This document shows positions 25,964 to 36,324 of a DNA stretch of 64,000 nucleotides, piece by piece. Origin of the DNA: Pseudomonas arsenicoxydans (GTDB lineage: Bacteria; Pseudomonadota; Gammaproteobacteria; Pseudomonadales; Pseudomonadaceae); NCBI RefSeq assembly GCF_900103875.1, contig NZ_LT629705.1, forward strand, positions 6,271,001 to 6,335,000. Direction: 5' to 3'. Made by a program: the position numbers and the translations under genes. Each line of letters begins with the position of its first letter. Positions within the stretch are counted from its first letter, which is position 1. The notes under the pieces are model-generated. The model did not search any database, was not told where the DNA came from, and saw nothing but the letters and a program-made list of their open reading frames with translations.

Positions 25964-28447
25964 ATGACCCGCTCCCCGTTCCGCCGTCTTGTGTTTGGCA
26001 CCTTGCGCCGACTGCTGTACCTCTGGGTTCGCTCGGAGACGATCAATCAGTCGTCGTTCACCCTCAACCTCGACCGCAGCCGTCCGGTGTTCTACGTCCT
26101 GCAAAACCCTTCGCTGACCGACCTGGCCGTGGTCGACACCGAATGCACCAAGGCGGGCCTGCCTCGCCCGGTACTGCCGGTCTCGGTGGGCAACCTGGTG
26201 GAACCCGGCGCGTTCTTTTACCTGACACCGGAGCCCGACTGGCTCGGCCGCCAGGACAAACGCGGCGCCCCTCCGACCTTGACCCGACTGGTCAGCGCCC
26301 TGAGCCAGAACGCGGCCGAAGACGCACAGATCATTCCGGTCAGCGTGTTCTGGGGCCAGTCGCCGGACAGCGAATCGAGCCCGTGGAAACTGCTGTTCGC
26401 CGATAGCTGGGCCGTGACCGGTCGCCTGCGTCGGTTGCTCAGCATCATCGTCCTGGGACGCAAGACTCGCGTGCAGTTCTCCGCACCGATTCACCTGCGT
26501 GAGCTGATCGATCACAACAAGGGCCACGAGCGCACCGTGCGCATGGCCCAGCGGATCCTGCGGGTGCACTTCCGCAACCTCAAAGCCGCGGTGATCGGCC
26601 CGGACATTTCCCACCGTCGCAACCTGGTCAAAGGCCTGCTCAATCAACCGTTGGTCAAGCAGGCGATCCTCGAAGAAGCCGAGCGCGAAAACATCTCCCT
26701 GGACAAAGCCAAGGCCCAGGCTTTGCGCTATGGCAACGAGATTGCCTCGGACTACACCTACACCGCGATCCGCTTCCTGGAAGTGGTGCTGAGCTGGTTC
26801 TGGAACAAGATCTACGACGGCATCAAGGTCAATCACATCGAAGGGGTGCAGAACGTCGCCCAGGGTCACGAAGTGATCTACGTGCCGTGTCACCGCAGCC
26901 ACATCGACTACTTGCTGCTCTCGTACCTGCTGTTCCGCAACGGCCTGACCCCGCCGCACGTCGCCGCCGGGATCAACCTCAACATGCCGGTGATCGGCAG
27001 CCTGTTGCGCCGTGGCGGTGCGTTCTTCATGCGCCGCACATTCAAGGGCAACCCGCTGTACACCTCGGTGTTCAACGAATACCTGCACACGTTGTTCACC
27101 AAAGGTTTCCCGGTCGAATATTTCGTCGAGGGCGGCCGTTCGCGCACCGGGCGCATGCTGCAACCGAAAACCGGGATGCTGGCGATCACCCTGCGCAGCT
27201 TCCTGCGTTCGTCGCGCATGCCGATCGTGTTCATTCCGGTGTACATCGGCTACGAACGAGTACTCGAAGGCCGGACTTACCTCGGCGAACTGCGTGGGGC
27301 GACCAAGAAGAAAGAATCGATCTTCGATATTTTCAAAGTTATCGGCGCCCTCAAGCAGCGGTTCGGCCAAGTGGCGGTGAACTTCGGCGAGCCGATCAAA
27401 CTGGCGGAATTCCTCGACAGCGAACAGCCAGACTGGCGCCAACAGGAACTGGGTCCGCAGTTCAAACCGGCGTGGCTCACCGAAACCACCAATCGCCTCG
27501 GCGAGAAAGTCGCGCAGCACCTGAACGAAGCGGCGGCGATCAACCCGGTCAACCTTGTGGCGCTGGCCTTGCTGTCCACCAGCCGCCTGGCGCTGGATGA
27601 TCGCGCCATGGCGCGGGTGCTCGATCTGTATCTGGCGCTGTTGCGCAAAGTCCCTTATTCGCCGCACACCACGTTGCCGGAAGGTGATGGTCGCGCGCTG
27701 ATCGAGCATGTGAAGGACATGGACCTGCTGTCGGAACAGAGTGATGCCTTGGGCAAAATCCTGTATCTGGGCGAGCAGAACGCCGTCCTGATGACCTACT
27801 ACCGCAACAACGTGCTGCACATCTTCGCCCTGCCGTCGCTACTGGCGAGTTTCTTCCAGAGCGCGTCGCGCATGAGCCGCGAGCAAATCCTGCGCTACAC
27901 CCGCGCGCTCTATCCATACCTGCAATCGGAACTGTTCATTCGCTGGTCGCTGGACGAACTGGATGGCGTGATCGATCAATGGCTGCAAGCGTTCGTCGAA
28001 CAAGGCCTGCTGCGTTTCGAGAACGACGTCTACCTGCGTCCGGCGCCAAGCTCGCGACATTTCGTGTTGTTGACCTTGCTGTCGAAAAGCATCGCCCAGA
28101 CCTTGCAGCGTTTCTACATGACGGTTTCGCTGTTGCTCAACAGCGGCCAGAACAGCATCAGCGCCGAAGAACTGGAAGACCTGTGCACCGTCATGGCCCA
28201 GCGCCTGTCGATCCTGCATGGCTTGAACGCCCCGGAGTTCTTCGACAAAAGCCTGTTCAGACACTTCATCCAAACGATGCTGGACCTTGATGTGCTCAAG
28301 CGTGACGAAGCGGGCAAGTTGAGCTATCACGAACTGCTGGGTGAACTGGCTGAAGGGGTGGCCAAACGGGTACTTCCAGCGGAGATTCGATTGTCGATCC
28401 GTCAAGTGGCGCTGCACCGCAGCGAAGATGCGGCGGATCAGGCTTAG
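25964..28447 (+). CDS. plsB: Glycerol-3-phosphate 1-O-acyltransferase
   Basis: First acylation of sn-glycerol 3-phosphate, feeding phosphatidic acid to cdsA. I start at [12 protein letters not shown] (827 residues); a start 11 codons upstream would fall inside the palindrome. Acyltransferase motifs in order: H310-x4-D315 in [35 protein letters not shown] and [11 protein letters not shown]. The length is that of the large membrane-associated enterobacterial-type PlsB. Single gene with a long terminator hairpin. Confidence 0.96.
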   Translation: MTRSPFRRLVFGTLRRLLYLWVRSETINQSSFTLNLDRSRPVFYVLQNPSLTDLAVVDTECTKAGLPRPVLPVSVGNLVEPGAFFYLTPEPDWLGRQDKRGAPPTLTRLVSALSQNAAEDAQIIPVSVFWGQSPDSESSPWKLLFADSWAVTGRLRRLLSIIVLGRKTRVQFSAPIHLRELIDHNKGHERTVRMAQRILRVHFRNLKAAVIGPDISHRRNLVKGLLNQPLVKQAILEEAERENISLDKAKAQALRYGNEIASDYTYTAIRFLEVVLSWFWNKIYDGIKVNHIEGVQNVAQGHEVIYVPCHRSHIDYLLLSYLLFRNGLTPPHVAAGINLNMPVIGSLLRRGGAFFMRRTFKGNPLYTSVFNEYLHTLFTKGFPVEYFVEGGRSRTGRMLQPKTGMLAITLRSFLRSSRMPIVFIPVYIGYERVLEGRTYLGELRGATKKKESIFDIFKVIGALKQRFGQVAVNFGEPIKLAEFLDSEQPDWRQQELGPQFKPAWLTETTNRLGEKVAQHLNEAAAINPVNLVALALLSTSRLALDDRAMARVLDLYLALLRKVPYSPHTTLPEGDGRALIEHVKDMDLLSEQSDALGKILYLGEQNAVLMTYYRNNVLHIFALPSLLASFFQSASRMSREQILRYTRALYPYLQSELFIRWSLDELDGVIDQWLQAFVEQGLLRFENDVYLRPAPSSRHFVLLTLLSKSIAQTLQRFYMTVSLLLNSGQNSISAEELEDLCTVMAQRLSILHGLNAPEFFDKSLFRHFIQTMLDLDVLKRDEAGKLSYHELLGELAEGVAKRVLPAEIRLSIRQVALHRSEDAADQA

Positions 28448-28471
28448 TTAATCCGCCTGCAACTTCCAGAC

Positions 28472-28507
28472 AACAACTAAAAGAACAGTGGTGTTCTTTT
28501 AGTTGTT
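28472..28507. terminator. Long perfect hairpin after plsB
   Basis: AACAACTAAAAGAACA (28472-28487) pairs over 16 bases with 28492-28507 around GTGG. The stem itself carries A and T tracts, so it can end transcription on either strand, though no extra U-run follows. Confidence 0.7.
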
Positions 28508-28560
28508 AAGGCATGAACTAATACAAACCCACTTAAAACAATCACGATAAGGACATCGCG

Positions 28561-29166
28561 ATGAATACTGCCAAAAGCACGGATCGATATGTCACGCTGA
28601 CATTTAGTTTACCCGACGACTATTTACCTCCTGAAGGGGGTGAAGGCGAAACGCGGATTAGCGTCTATACCGCGAACACTACGCCGCCGATCAACGTGAC
28701 AACATCAAACATCCCCGTCTTGCACAGCGGACGCTGGAACTTTTATTTTGCACATAATTATTCCGATATCAGCGTTAAATACCTAATCACTGTCAACATG
28801 ACTCATAACGGTATCCCACTGTTGATTGACCTGGATTACTTCGTGATCGTCCATGCTGCGCCGCACCGACAAATCGTGCATCTGAGCCCAGTCGGGCGCC
28901 TTTACATTCAGGCGCAAACGCCGCAGGTAGTTAAGCCTGAACAAGCGGTGACCATTGTGGCGCATGAGCACGACGACACGAATGCGCAACTGACCCGAAT
29001 ACATATCAGCGAACAGATGGCTGAGTCGTTTTACCTGGAATACGATCCGGACACCGTTATCCCCGGAAAACGCTATACCCTGACCGGCATTGAAAACCAC
29101 TATCGCAATACGATCGAGGTCTACCCTCGTGACGTTGTATTAAAACCTCCATGCCGTACAGCTTGA
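28561..29166 (+). CDS. Hypothetical protein with two YbaY/YscW-like beta domains
   Basis: A 201-residue protein without signal peptide, lipobox or membrane segment. Two halves show a similar beta-rich pattern: about 30-95 (RISVYTANTTPPINV ... WNFYFAHNYSDISVKYLITV) and about 130-195 (IHISEQMAESFYLEYDPDTV ... GKRYTLTG). The pattern phenylalanine-x-leucine-x-YDP followed by RY recalls the YbaY/YscW lipoprotein fold (my inference; no search done). Base composition is A+T-richer than plsB upstream, suggesting an accessory gene. A RBS AAGGA lies 9 bases before the ATG. Function unknown. Confidence 0.7.
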   Translation: MNTAKSTDRYVTLTFSLPDDYLPPEGGEGETRISVYTANTTPPINVTTSNIPVLHSGRWNFYFAHNYSDISVKYLITVNMTHNGIPLLIDLDYFVIVHAAPHRQIVHLSPVGRLYIQAQTPQVVKPEQAVTIVAHEHDDTNAQLTRIHISEQMAESFYLEYDPDTVIPGKRYTLTGIENHYRNTIEVYPRDVVLKPPCRTA

Positions 29167-29242
29167 CGGCAGCGCCCCGTGACCACTGATAATTCGCGTC
29201 GATGCCGTCCGTTAATTTCCTCTTTTGTACAAGGAAGCTGCC

Positions 29243-29932
29243 ATGCTCCGCCCTACCCTTCGCTTTGCCAGCCTCTGTGCAGGCTTGATGATCTCCGCCA
29301 GCGCGCTGGCGCTGTCGCTCACTGACCTGTCGCAAAAAGACGCCACCGGCGGTCTCAAGGATGCCTTGACTCAAGGTGCGCAACTGGCCGTCAAACAACT
29401 CGGTACACCGGGCGGGTTCAGCAACAACCCGGACGTGAAAATCGAACTGCCGGGCAAACTGGGCAAAGTCGCCAGTAAAATGAAGCAGTTCGGTATGGGC
29501 GATCAGGTCACTGAGCTGGAAACCAGCATGAACAAAGCCGCTGAAACCGCTGTGACCCAGGCGCAGCCGATCCTTGTGGATGCGGTCAAGAAGATGAGTG
29601 TCGACGATGCCAAAGGCATTCTCAGCGGCGGTAACGACTCGGCAACTCAGTACCTGAGCAAAACCAGCCGCGAACAGATCCGCCTCAAGTTCCTGCCGAT
29701 CGTGAAGCAAGCCACCGATCAGGTTGGCCTGGCCAAGCAATACAACACGTTTGCCGGTCAGGCAGCGACCATGGGCGTGCTGGATACCAAGAACGCCAAC
29801 ATCGAGAGCTACGTCACCGAGCAGGCATTGAACGGCTTGTTCGAGATGATCGGCAAACAGGAACAAACCATCCGCCAGAACCCGGCTGCTGCAGCGACGA
29901 GTTTGGCGAAGAAGGTGTTTGGTACGCTTTAA
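29243..29932 (+). CDS. DUF4197 exported protein
   Basis: A 229-residue protein with a Sec signal peptide (MLRPTLRFASLCAGLMISAS, cleavage after ALA-type residues near 22). The mature part has the DUF4197 pattern: LSLTDLSQKDATGGLKDAL, the KMSVDDAKGIL segment and KNANIESYVTEQALNGLF. AAGGAAG RBS favours this ATG over one six codons upstream. The family is periplasmic and of unknown function. Confidence 0.87.
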   Translation: MLRPTLRFASLCAGLMISASALALSLTDLSQKDATGGLKDALTQGAQLAVKQLGTPGGFSNNPDVKIELPGKLGKVASKMKQFGMGDQVTELETSMNKAAETAVTQAQPILVDAVKKMSVDDAKGILSGGNDSATQYLSKTSREQIRLKFLPIVKQATDQVGLAKQYNTFAGQAATMGVLDTKNANIESYVTEQALNGLFEMIGKQEQTIRQNPAAAATSLAKKVFGTL

Positions 29933-29947
29933 CCTTCAACCCTGATC

Positions 29948-29973
29948 CTGTGGGAACGAGCCTGCTCCCGCAG
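29948..29973. repeat. Degenerate single REP
   Basis: CTGTGGGAACGAG...CTGCTCCCGCAG, a diverged member of the GTGGGAGC family in the convergent spacer between the DUF4197 gene and the Fic gene. Confidence 0.5.
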
Positions 29974-29976
29974 AAA

Positions 29977-31326
29977 TCAGGTCGTCGATGCAGCACGTAG
30001 AAAGAAAACCCACTCGCGTCCCATCTTCCTTTTCTCGAACACGTTCAACTCAACCAGCCCGTTTAACGTGGCTGACGCTGTGCCGTACGAGCAGTCCAGA
30101 TTTTCCTTCACGTTGAAGGCCGTAAACTCCTTCGCCATCCCGCTTTTGGCTACGTGGTAAATAGCGCGCTGCTTTTCGGTCAATCGATCGAAAAATCCGG
30201 ATTCTGTCAGCCAGCGATCAAAAAGCTCCGTATACGCCAGACTTTTCCGATAGGCCTCAGTAAAACCACTGACAGCGCGCAAAATCACTGAACACTGAAA
30301 GTCGATGAAATACGTCAGGTCCAAATCATCAGCCTCGGTATTGAGATAAGACCGGCCATACTTCACCGGCGCATTGCGTAGCAAAATGCTGATCGCGATG
30401 TAGCGAAACGCCGAAAAATCATTCTTGAACATGAACCAGTAGAACAGCGCCCGCGCGACTCGGCCGTTGCCATCACGAAAAGGATGCTCATAACCCAGAG
30501 CGAAATGCAGTGCGATGCCTTTGATCAAAGGATGGACGTAGCCCTCGCGTTCGGGATCGTCGTGCGACCGGTTGAGCCAGTTCGCCAGCACTTGTAATCG
30601 CGCCCCCAGCCCAGCCGCAGGTGGCGGCGTATGAACTGTGTTGCCTTCTCCGTCCTGCACGACCACATCGTCATTGGTTCTGAACGCCCCCGGAGAGTAC
30701 TGCGCATCGTCGATACCTTCGACACCGACCCTGTGCATTGCCGTCATCAACTCAGCACTTAACGGCTCGTAGCGCTTTTCCCAAGCGAAGTTCATCATTT
30801 TGTAGTTGCCTACGACCATTCGCTCATCTGGAGTGCGCGGTTGGCGTTTGCGCTTAAGCATGTCCTTGGCCACCCGAGTGGTGGTTGCCGCACCTTCAAG
30901 CTGACTGCTACTGATGGCTTCGTCTTCGATCAGGTCATTGAGCAGATAACTGAAATGCGCATGCTCGACAATCTGGCTGGTCATGTACTCCAGCGAAGCC
31001 GTTGTGGCTTGTCGATCGACGGCCGAAATGGTTTTTTGCGCCAAGGGCGTCAGCACAAAGTTGCCCCACTGTGCTGGCTCGCCAAGTGGAAGAAGGCTTG
31101 AATACTGTGCGGTCCGGGCCTTCTTCACCAGCGCCCAGCACAGCCCCGGATCCATTCCTGGCGCCCAGCGGTAGCGTAACTCGTCGAATGGAAGATACCG
31201 TCCCTGATCATCCAGCGGTTTGAGCAAGGCGAGGTAGTCACAGAGGCGCTCTCTATGGGGTGTTTGTGCCAACAGGTCGAATACCCGGTCCGACCTCCCT
31301 GTCAGCACGGGTGGTTTTTTCATCAT
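29977..31326 (-). CDS. Fic-domain protein with N-terminal inhibitory helix (class II)
   Basis: Probable AMPylating enzyme of 449 residues. Active-site motif HPFRDGNGR at 281-289 is complete (catalytic H281). The inhibitory motif S-x-x-x-E-G is at 140-145 (SSQLEG with E144), N-terminal to the Fic core, which marks a class II, self-inhibited Fic. The C-terminal region (about 375-449) looks like a winged-helix domain (AFNVKENLDCSYGTASATLN). Start chosen at MMKKPP; a GTG five codons upstream is possible. No antitoxin gene is adjacent, consistent with built-in inhibition. Target protein unknown. Confidence 0.9.
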   Translation of the reverse strand: MMKKPPVLTGRSDRVFDLLAQTPHRERLCDYLALLKPLDDQGRYLPFDELRYRWAPGMDPGLCWALVKKARTAQYSSLLPLGEPAQWGNFVLTPLAQKTISAVDRQATTASLEYMTSQIVEHAHFSYLLNDLIEDEAISSSQLEGAATTTRVAKDMLKRKRQPRTPDERMVVGNYKMMNFAWEKRYEPLSAELMTAMHRVGVEGIDDAQYSPGAFRTNDDVVVQDGEGNTVHTPPPAAGLGARLQVLANWLNRSHDDPEREGYVHPLIKGIALHFALGYEHPFRDGNGRVARALFYWFMFKNDFSAFRYIAISILLRNAPVKYGRSYLNTEADDLDLTYFIDFQCSVILRAVSGFTEAYRKSLAYTELFDRWLTESGFFDRLTEKQRAIYHVAKSGMAKEFTAFNVKENLDCSYGTASATLNGLVELNVFEKRKMGREWVFFLRAASTT

Positions 31327-31419
31327 TGATGTCTCAAGCACTCATAAAACCGAGTCTTGAGTACAGCACTCAGACCTCGCTGACTCAATATCAGAGAGGT
31401 CCGAGATTATCGTAGGAAA

Positions 31420-34400
31420 TCAGACCGGCTCTTTCTTGACCCTGAACCAGGCCGCATACAACGCCGGCAAAAACAGCAACGTCAGCGCTGTCGCCACGAT
31501 CAACCCGCCCATGATCGCCACCGCCATCGGACCGAAGAATACGCTGCGCGATAACGGGATCATCGCCAGCACCGCCGCGAGTGCCGTCAGCACAATCGGC
31601 CGGAAGCGCCGCACCGTGGCTTCGATGATCGCCTGCCACGGCTTGAGCCCGGCCGCGATGTCCTGCTCGATCTGGTCCACCAGAATCACCGAGTTGCGCA
31701 TGATCATGCCGGACAACGCGATGGTCCCAAGCATCGCCACGAAACCGAACGGCTGACGAAACACCATCAGGAACAGCGTCACGCCGATCAGGCCCAGCGG
31801 TGCTGTCAGAAACACCATCACCGTGCGTGAGAAACTGCGCAGTTGCAGCATCAGCAAAGTCAGCACCACCACGATGAACAACGGCACGCCGGCCTTCACC
31901 GAGTTCTGACCGCGGGCCGAGTCTTCCACCGTGCCGCCGACTTCCAGCAAGTAGCCGTCGGGTAATTCAGCACGCACCGGATCGAGGGTCGGCAGGATTT
32001 GTTGCACCAGGGTCGCCGGTTGTTCCTTGCCATAGATGTCGGCGCGAACGGTCACGTTCGGCAGGCGATTTCGGTGCCAGATAATGCCTTCTTCGAAACC
32101 GTATTCAAGGGTCGCAATCTGCGACAGCGCCACGCTGCGGCCGTTGTCGGTCGGCACCGCCAGGCTTGGCAGCAATGACAGTTCGGTGCGTTCATGCACG
32201 GTGCCGCGCAACAGAATCTCGATCAATTCGTTGTCTTCGCGAAACTGGCTGACGCTGGAACCGGTGAGGGAGCTTTGCAGGAACTTCGACAGGTTCGCCG
32301 TGCTCACGCCCAGCGCCCGGGCGCGGTCCTGATCAACGTTCAGATAAACGACTTTGCTCGGCTCTTCCCAGTCCAGATGGACGTTGGCCACGTGCGGATT
32401 CTCACGGACCTTGGCCGCCACTTTACGAGCCAATGCCCGGACTTCCTCGATGTGTTCACCGGTCACCCGGAACTGCACCGGATAGCCAACCGGCGGGCCG
32501 TTTTCAAGACGCGTGACCCGCGTGCGCAGGGCCGGGAATTGTTCGTTGAGGGTTTCGATCAGCCAGGTGCGCAGGGTTTCGCGCTCCTCGATGGTCTTGG
32601 CCAGGACGACAAACTGGGCGAAGCTCGCCGCCGGCAATTGCTGATCCAGCGGCAGGTAAAAGCGCGGCGATCCGGTGCCGACGTAGGCCACGTAGTTATC
32701 GATGCCGGCGTGATCCTTCAACAAGCCTTCAAGGCGTTTAACCTCGTCGGCGGTGTTGCTCAGTGACGCGCCTTCCGCAAGTTTCAGGTCGACCATCAAT
32801 TCCAGTCGGCCCGAGGCCGGGAAAAACTGTTGTGGCACAAAACGGAACAGCACCACCGATGCGACAAACATCACCACGGTCAGGACGATCACTGTTTTGC
32901 GCCGACGCACGCACCACTCCACCAGGCGTCTGACACGCTGATAAAACGGTGTGCCGTAGGGATCAGGTTGATCGGTGCCATGTTTGGCGGCATGAATCTT
33001 AGCCAGATCCGGCAGGAGTTTTTCCCCCAGGTATGGCACAAAAACCACTGCGGCAATCCATGACGCCAACAGTGCAATGGTCACCACCTGAAAGATCGAT
33101 CGGGTGTATTCGCCGGTGCCCGATTGCGCGGTAGCGATCGGCAAGAATCCGGCGGCGGTGATCAGTGTGCCGGTGAGCATCGGGAACGCGGTGCTGGTCC
33201 AGGCATAACTGGCCGCCTTGATGCGGTCGAAGCCCTGCTCCATTTTGATCGCCATCATTTCCACGGCGATGATCGCGTCGTCCACCAGCAAGCCCAACGC
33301 CAGCACCAACGCGCCGAGGGAAATCTTGTGCAGGCCGATACCCAGGTAATACATGCAGGCGAAAGTCATCGCCAACACCAGCGGAATCGCCAGCGCCACC
33401 ACCATGCCGGTGCGCACACCGAGTGAGAAAAAACTCACCAGCAACACAATCGCCAGGGCTTCCACCAGCACCTGAACGAACTCGCCGACCCCGGTTTTCA
33501 CCGCGGCGGGCTGATCGGAAACCTTGCGTAGCTGCATGCCGGCCGGGAGGTTTTTCTGGATGCGGTCGAACTCGATTTCCAGCGCCTTGCCCAGCACCAG
33601 AATATCGCCGCCGTCCTTCATCGCCACGGCCAGACCAATGGCGTTTTCCGCCATGAAACGCATGCGCGGTGCCGGTGGATCGTTGAACCCGCGACGCACA
33701 TCGGCGACATCGGAAATGCGGAAGGTGCGATCTCCTACGCGGATCGGGAAGTTCTTGATCTCGTCGACTGTCTGAAAATTCCCTGAAACCCGTAGCTGCA
33801 ATCGCTCGCTGGTGGTTTCAAAGAAACCGGCCGTGGACACCGCATTCTGCTCTTCGAGCGCTTGCTGCACCGCAGCCAATGGTAATCCGAGGGTCGCGAG
33901 CTTGACGTTGGATAGCTCGATCCAGATCTTCTCGTCCTGCAATCCGAGCAGGTCGACCTTGCCGACATCCTTGACCCGTTGCAGCTGGATCTGGATGCGG
34001 TCGGCGTAATCCTTGAGCACCGCGTAATCAAAACCGTCGCCAGTCAGCGCGTAGATATTGCCGAAGGTGGTGCCGAACTCATCGTTGAAAAACGGCCCTT
34101 GAATACCGGGCGGCAAGGTCTGGCGAATGTCGCTGATCTTCTTGCGAACCTGATACCAGAGATCCGGTATTTGCGCCGAATGCATGGAATCGCGAGCAAC
34201 GAAAGTGACCTGGGATTCACCCGGACGGGAGAACGAGACGATGCGTTCGTACTCACCGGTTTCCATCAGTTTCTTTTCAATGCGTTCGGTGACCTGGCGC
34301 GAAACTTCCTGCGCGGTGGCGCCCGGCCAGTTGGTCCGAATGACCATGGCTTTGAAGGTGAACGGCGGATCTTCGCTTTGGCCGAGCTTGGTGTAGGAAA

Positions 34401-34485
34401 GTGCGCCAACGACCGCCAGCAGGATCATCAGGAACAGTACGATCTGGCGATTACGCAGCGCCCATTCGGAAAGATTGAAACCCAT
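31420..34485 (-). CDS. RND-family efflux permease
   Basis: Inner-membrane proton-driven drug/cation exporter of 1021 residues with twelve membrane segments in two halves and two large periplasmic loops. The proton-relay pair is D402-D403 (GLLVDDAIIAVE). Begins MGFNLSEWALRNRQIVLFLM. Its ATG is 6 bases after the adaptor stop, so the two are one transcript. No outer-membrane channel gene is adjacent, so it presumably borrows one. The HAE1-like sequence suggests organic substrates rather than metals; substrate not readable. Confidence 0.95.
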   Translation of the reverse strand: MGFNLSEWALRNRQIVLFLMILLAVVGALSYTKLGQSEDPPFTFKAMVIRTNWPGATAQEVSRQVTERIEKKLMETGEYERIVSFSRPGESQVTFVARDSMHSAQIPDLWYQVRKKISDIRQTLPPGIQGPFFNDEFGTTFGNIYALTGDGFDYAVLKDYADRIQIQLQRVKDVGKVDLLGLQDEKIWIELSNVKLATLGLPLAAVQQALEEQNAVSTAGFFETTSERLQLRVSGNFQTVDEIKNFPIRVGDRTFRISDVADVRRGFNDPPAPRMRFMAENAIGLAVAMKDGGDILVLGKALEIEFDRIQKNLPAGMQLRKVSDQPAAVKTGVGEFVQVLVEALAIVLLVSFFSLGVRTGMVVALAIPLVLAMTFACMYYLGIGLHKISLGALVLALGLLVDDAIIAVEMMAIKMEQGFDRIKAASYAWTSTAFPMLTGTLITAAGFLPIATAQSGTGEYTRSIFQVVTIALLASWIAAVVFVPYLGEKLLPDLAKIHAAKHGTDQPDPYGTPFYQRVRRLVEWCVRRRKTVIVLTVVMFVASVVLFRFVPQQFFPASGRLELMVDLKLAEGASLSNTADEVKRLEGLLKDHAGIDNYVAYVGTGSPRFYLPLDQQLPAASFAQFVVLAKTIEERETLRTWLIETLNEQFPALRTRVTRLENGPPVGYPVQFRVTGEHIEEVRALARKVAAKVRENPHVANVHLDWEEPSKVVYLNVDQDRARALGVSTANLSKFLQSSLTGSSVSQFREDNELIEILLRGTVHERTELSLLPSLAVPTDNGRSVALSQIATLEYGFEEGIIWHRNRLPNVTVRADIYGKEQPATLVQQILPTLDPVRAELPDGYLLEVGGTVEDSARGQNSVKAGVPLFIVVVLTLLMLQLRSFSRTVMVFLTAPLGLIGVTLFLMVFRQPFGFVAMLGTIALSGMIMRNSVILVDQIEQDIAAGLKPWQAIIEATVRRFRPIVLTALAAVLAMIPLSRSVFFGPMAVAIMGGLIVATALTLLFLPALYAAWFRVKKEPV

Positions 34486-34491
34486 CGGGGA

Positions 34492-35592
34492 TTACTCCTT
34501 GTCCGCCAGATTGACCACGCGGTTGGAGCGATCCACCGGGCGCACCTGCTGCCCGTCATGAAGCACATGGACACCGGCGGCCACCACCCAATCACTGGCG
34601 TTCAGGCCTTCGAGGACCGGCACGGTTTTCTCACCGAATGCGCCGACCCGGACCGGGGCTTTTTTCAAGGTATTGTTGGCGCCGAGCACCCAAACGTATG
34701 TCGCACCGTTTTCAGCGGTGACAGCAGACAGCGGGACCGACAGCGATACCGCCTCGGCGGTCTGGATAAACACCCGGGCACTCTGGCCCAGTTCGGCGGG
34801 GACCTTACCGGCTGTGAACGCGATGCGCGCAGCGAAGGTGCGCGATTTCGGATCGGCAGCTGGCGACAGTTCACGGATGCGTCCGGCGAAACGCTGATCA
34901 GGCTGGGTCCAGAGCTCAACCGATACCGGCTGACCGACCTTGAAGCGACCAAAGCTCTGCTCCGGCAGGCTGATCGACACTTCACGCTCCCCATCGGTAG
35001 CAAGGGTAAATACGGTTTGCCCGGCGGCCACCACTTGCCCGACTTCCACCGCGCGCTTGGCCACCACGCCATCCTGAGGCGCACGCAGCACCGCGTAACT
35101 GGCCTGATTGGTCGACACGTTGAATTCGGCTTTGATTTGCTTGAGGCGTGCTTCACCGGATCGGTAAAGGTTTTCGGCATTGTCGTACTGCGAGCGACTG
35201 ACCATCTGGCGGTCCATCAGCGTTTTGTAGCGATCACGCTCGGCACGCACCATGTTCAGATTGGCCTCGGCGGCGGCGACCTGGGCACGGGTGGCTTCCA
35301 GTTGCAGGCGTACGTCCTGCGGATCGAGTTCTGCCAAAGGCTGATCGGCCTTGACTCGCTGGCCCTCTTCGACCAGTCGTCGGCTGACTTTGCCGCCAAT
35401 GCGAAACGCCAGGTCCGGCTCGTAACGAGCCCGCACTTCACCCGGATAGCTTTCCATTGCTTGGGCCGAAGGCTCTGGCTGCACCACCATGGCCGGGCGA
35501 ATGGTGACTTGAGGCGCCTCTTCATGGCCACACGCAGACAATAAAAACGCCAAAGCGACTGGCAACGCGAGGGGCAAGGCATAGCGGAACAT
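34492..35592 (-). CDS. RND periplasmic adaptor (membrane fusion) lipoprotein
   Basis: Links the RND permease to an outer-membrane channel. The 366-residue protein has a lipobox LLSAC with the lipidated Cys at 21, split lipoyl halves (GGKVSRRLVEEGQRVKADQP and RAPQDGVVAKRAVEVGQVV), an alpha-hairpin coiled coil between (about 95-155) and beta-barrel region after. Divergent from the TetR gene across a palindromic spacer, pointing to local repression. Confidence 0.95.
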   Translation of the reverse strand: MFRYALPLALPVALAFLLSACGHEEAPQVTIRPAMVVQPEPSAQAMESYPGEVRARYEPDLAFRIGGKVSRRLVEEGQRVKADQPLAELDPQDVRLQLEATRAQVAAAEANLNMVRAERDRYKTLMDRQMVSRSQYDNAENLYRSGEARLKQIKAEFNVSTNQASYAVLRAPQDGVVAKRAVEVGQVVAAGQTVFTLATDGEREVSISLPEQSFGRFKVGQPVSVELWTQPDQRFAGRIRELSPAADPKSRTFAARIAFTAGKVPAELGQSARVFIQTAEAVSLSVPLSAVTAENGATYVWVLGANNTLKKAPVRVGAFGEKTVPVLEGLNASDWVVAAGVHVLHDGQQVRPVDRSNRVVNLADKE

Positions 35593-35622
35593 GGTGAAGG
35601 ACCTTTCGCTAATGGTGCTTGG

Positions 35623-35649
35623 AATAATTATACTTGCCAGTATGTTATT
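35623..35649. promoter_or_regulatory. Candidate TetR operator
   Basis: Imperfect inverted repeat AATAATTATACT - TGCC - AGTATGTTATT in the 93-base spacer between the divergent adaptor and tetR genes, a typical place and shape for a TetR-family operator. One inserted base breaks perfect symmetry. Confidence 0.5.
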
Positions 35650-35685
35650 AATAGCAAACTCACCAGTCCAGTATTAAAGCGAAGA

Positions 35686-36321
35686 ATGTCGAACAATCTT
35701 TCAGCACCCAACGGTCCGGGCCGCCCCAAGGATCTGGCCAAACGCCAGGCCATCCTCGATGCGGCGAAAATTCTGTTCCTGAGCAAGGGCTACGCCAATA
35801 CCAGCATGGACGCCGTGGCGGCTGAGGCCGGCGTGTCCAAACTGACGGTCTACAGCCATTTCAACGACAAGGAGACGTTGTTCTCCGCCGCCGTGATGGC
35901 CAAATGCGAAGAGCAGTTGCCGACGCTGTTTTTCGAATTGCCGGATGGCATCGCCGTGGAAACGGTGCTGTTGAATATCGCGCGCGGTTTTCATCAGCTG
36001 ATCAACAGCGATGAATCGGTGAACCTGCATCGGCTGATGATGGCCCTGGGCAGTCAGGACCCGAAACTCTCGCTGATCTTTTTCGAAGCCGGGCCGCAGC
36101 GCATGCTGCATGGCATGGAGCGGTTACTGACCAAGGTTGATCAGAGCGGCGCGTTGCGTATCGATAAAGCGCGCAATGCGGCCGAGCACTTTTTCTGCCT
36201 GCTCAAGGGCGCGGCGAATTTTCGGTTGTTGTATGGCTGCGGCGAGCCGTTGACCGGGGATGCGGCCGAGGAACATGTGCAGGAAGTGGTGGGGTTGTTT
36301 ATGCGGGCTTATCGACCCTAG
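35686..36321 (+). CDS. TetR-family repressor of the RND pump
   Basis: A 211-residue regulator. N-terminal helix-turn-helix at about 19-64 (RQAILDAAKILFLSKGYANT, VSKLTVYSHFNDKETLF), C-terminal ligand-binding helices. Divergently arranged with the RND adaptor and probably autoregulated through the shared spacer. Ligand unknown. Confidence 0.93.
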   Translation: MSNNLSAPNGPGRPKDLAKRQAILDAAKILFLSKGYANTSMDAVAAEAGVSKLTVYSHFNDKETLFSAAVMAKCEEQLPTLFFELPDGIAVETVLLNIARGFHQLINSDESVNLHRLMMALGSQDPKLSLIFFEAGPQRMLHGMERLLTKVDQSGALRIDKARNAAEHFFCLLKGAANFRLLYGCGEPLTGDAAEEHVQEVVGLFMRAYRP

Positions 36322-36324
36322 CGA

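Noticed and set aside
25949..27820. 623-codon open frame antisense to plsB
   Set aside because: Same G+C-rich antisense effect; plsB on the plus strand has all its motifs.
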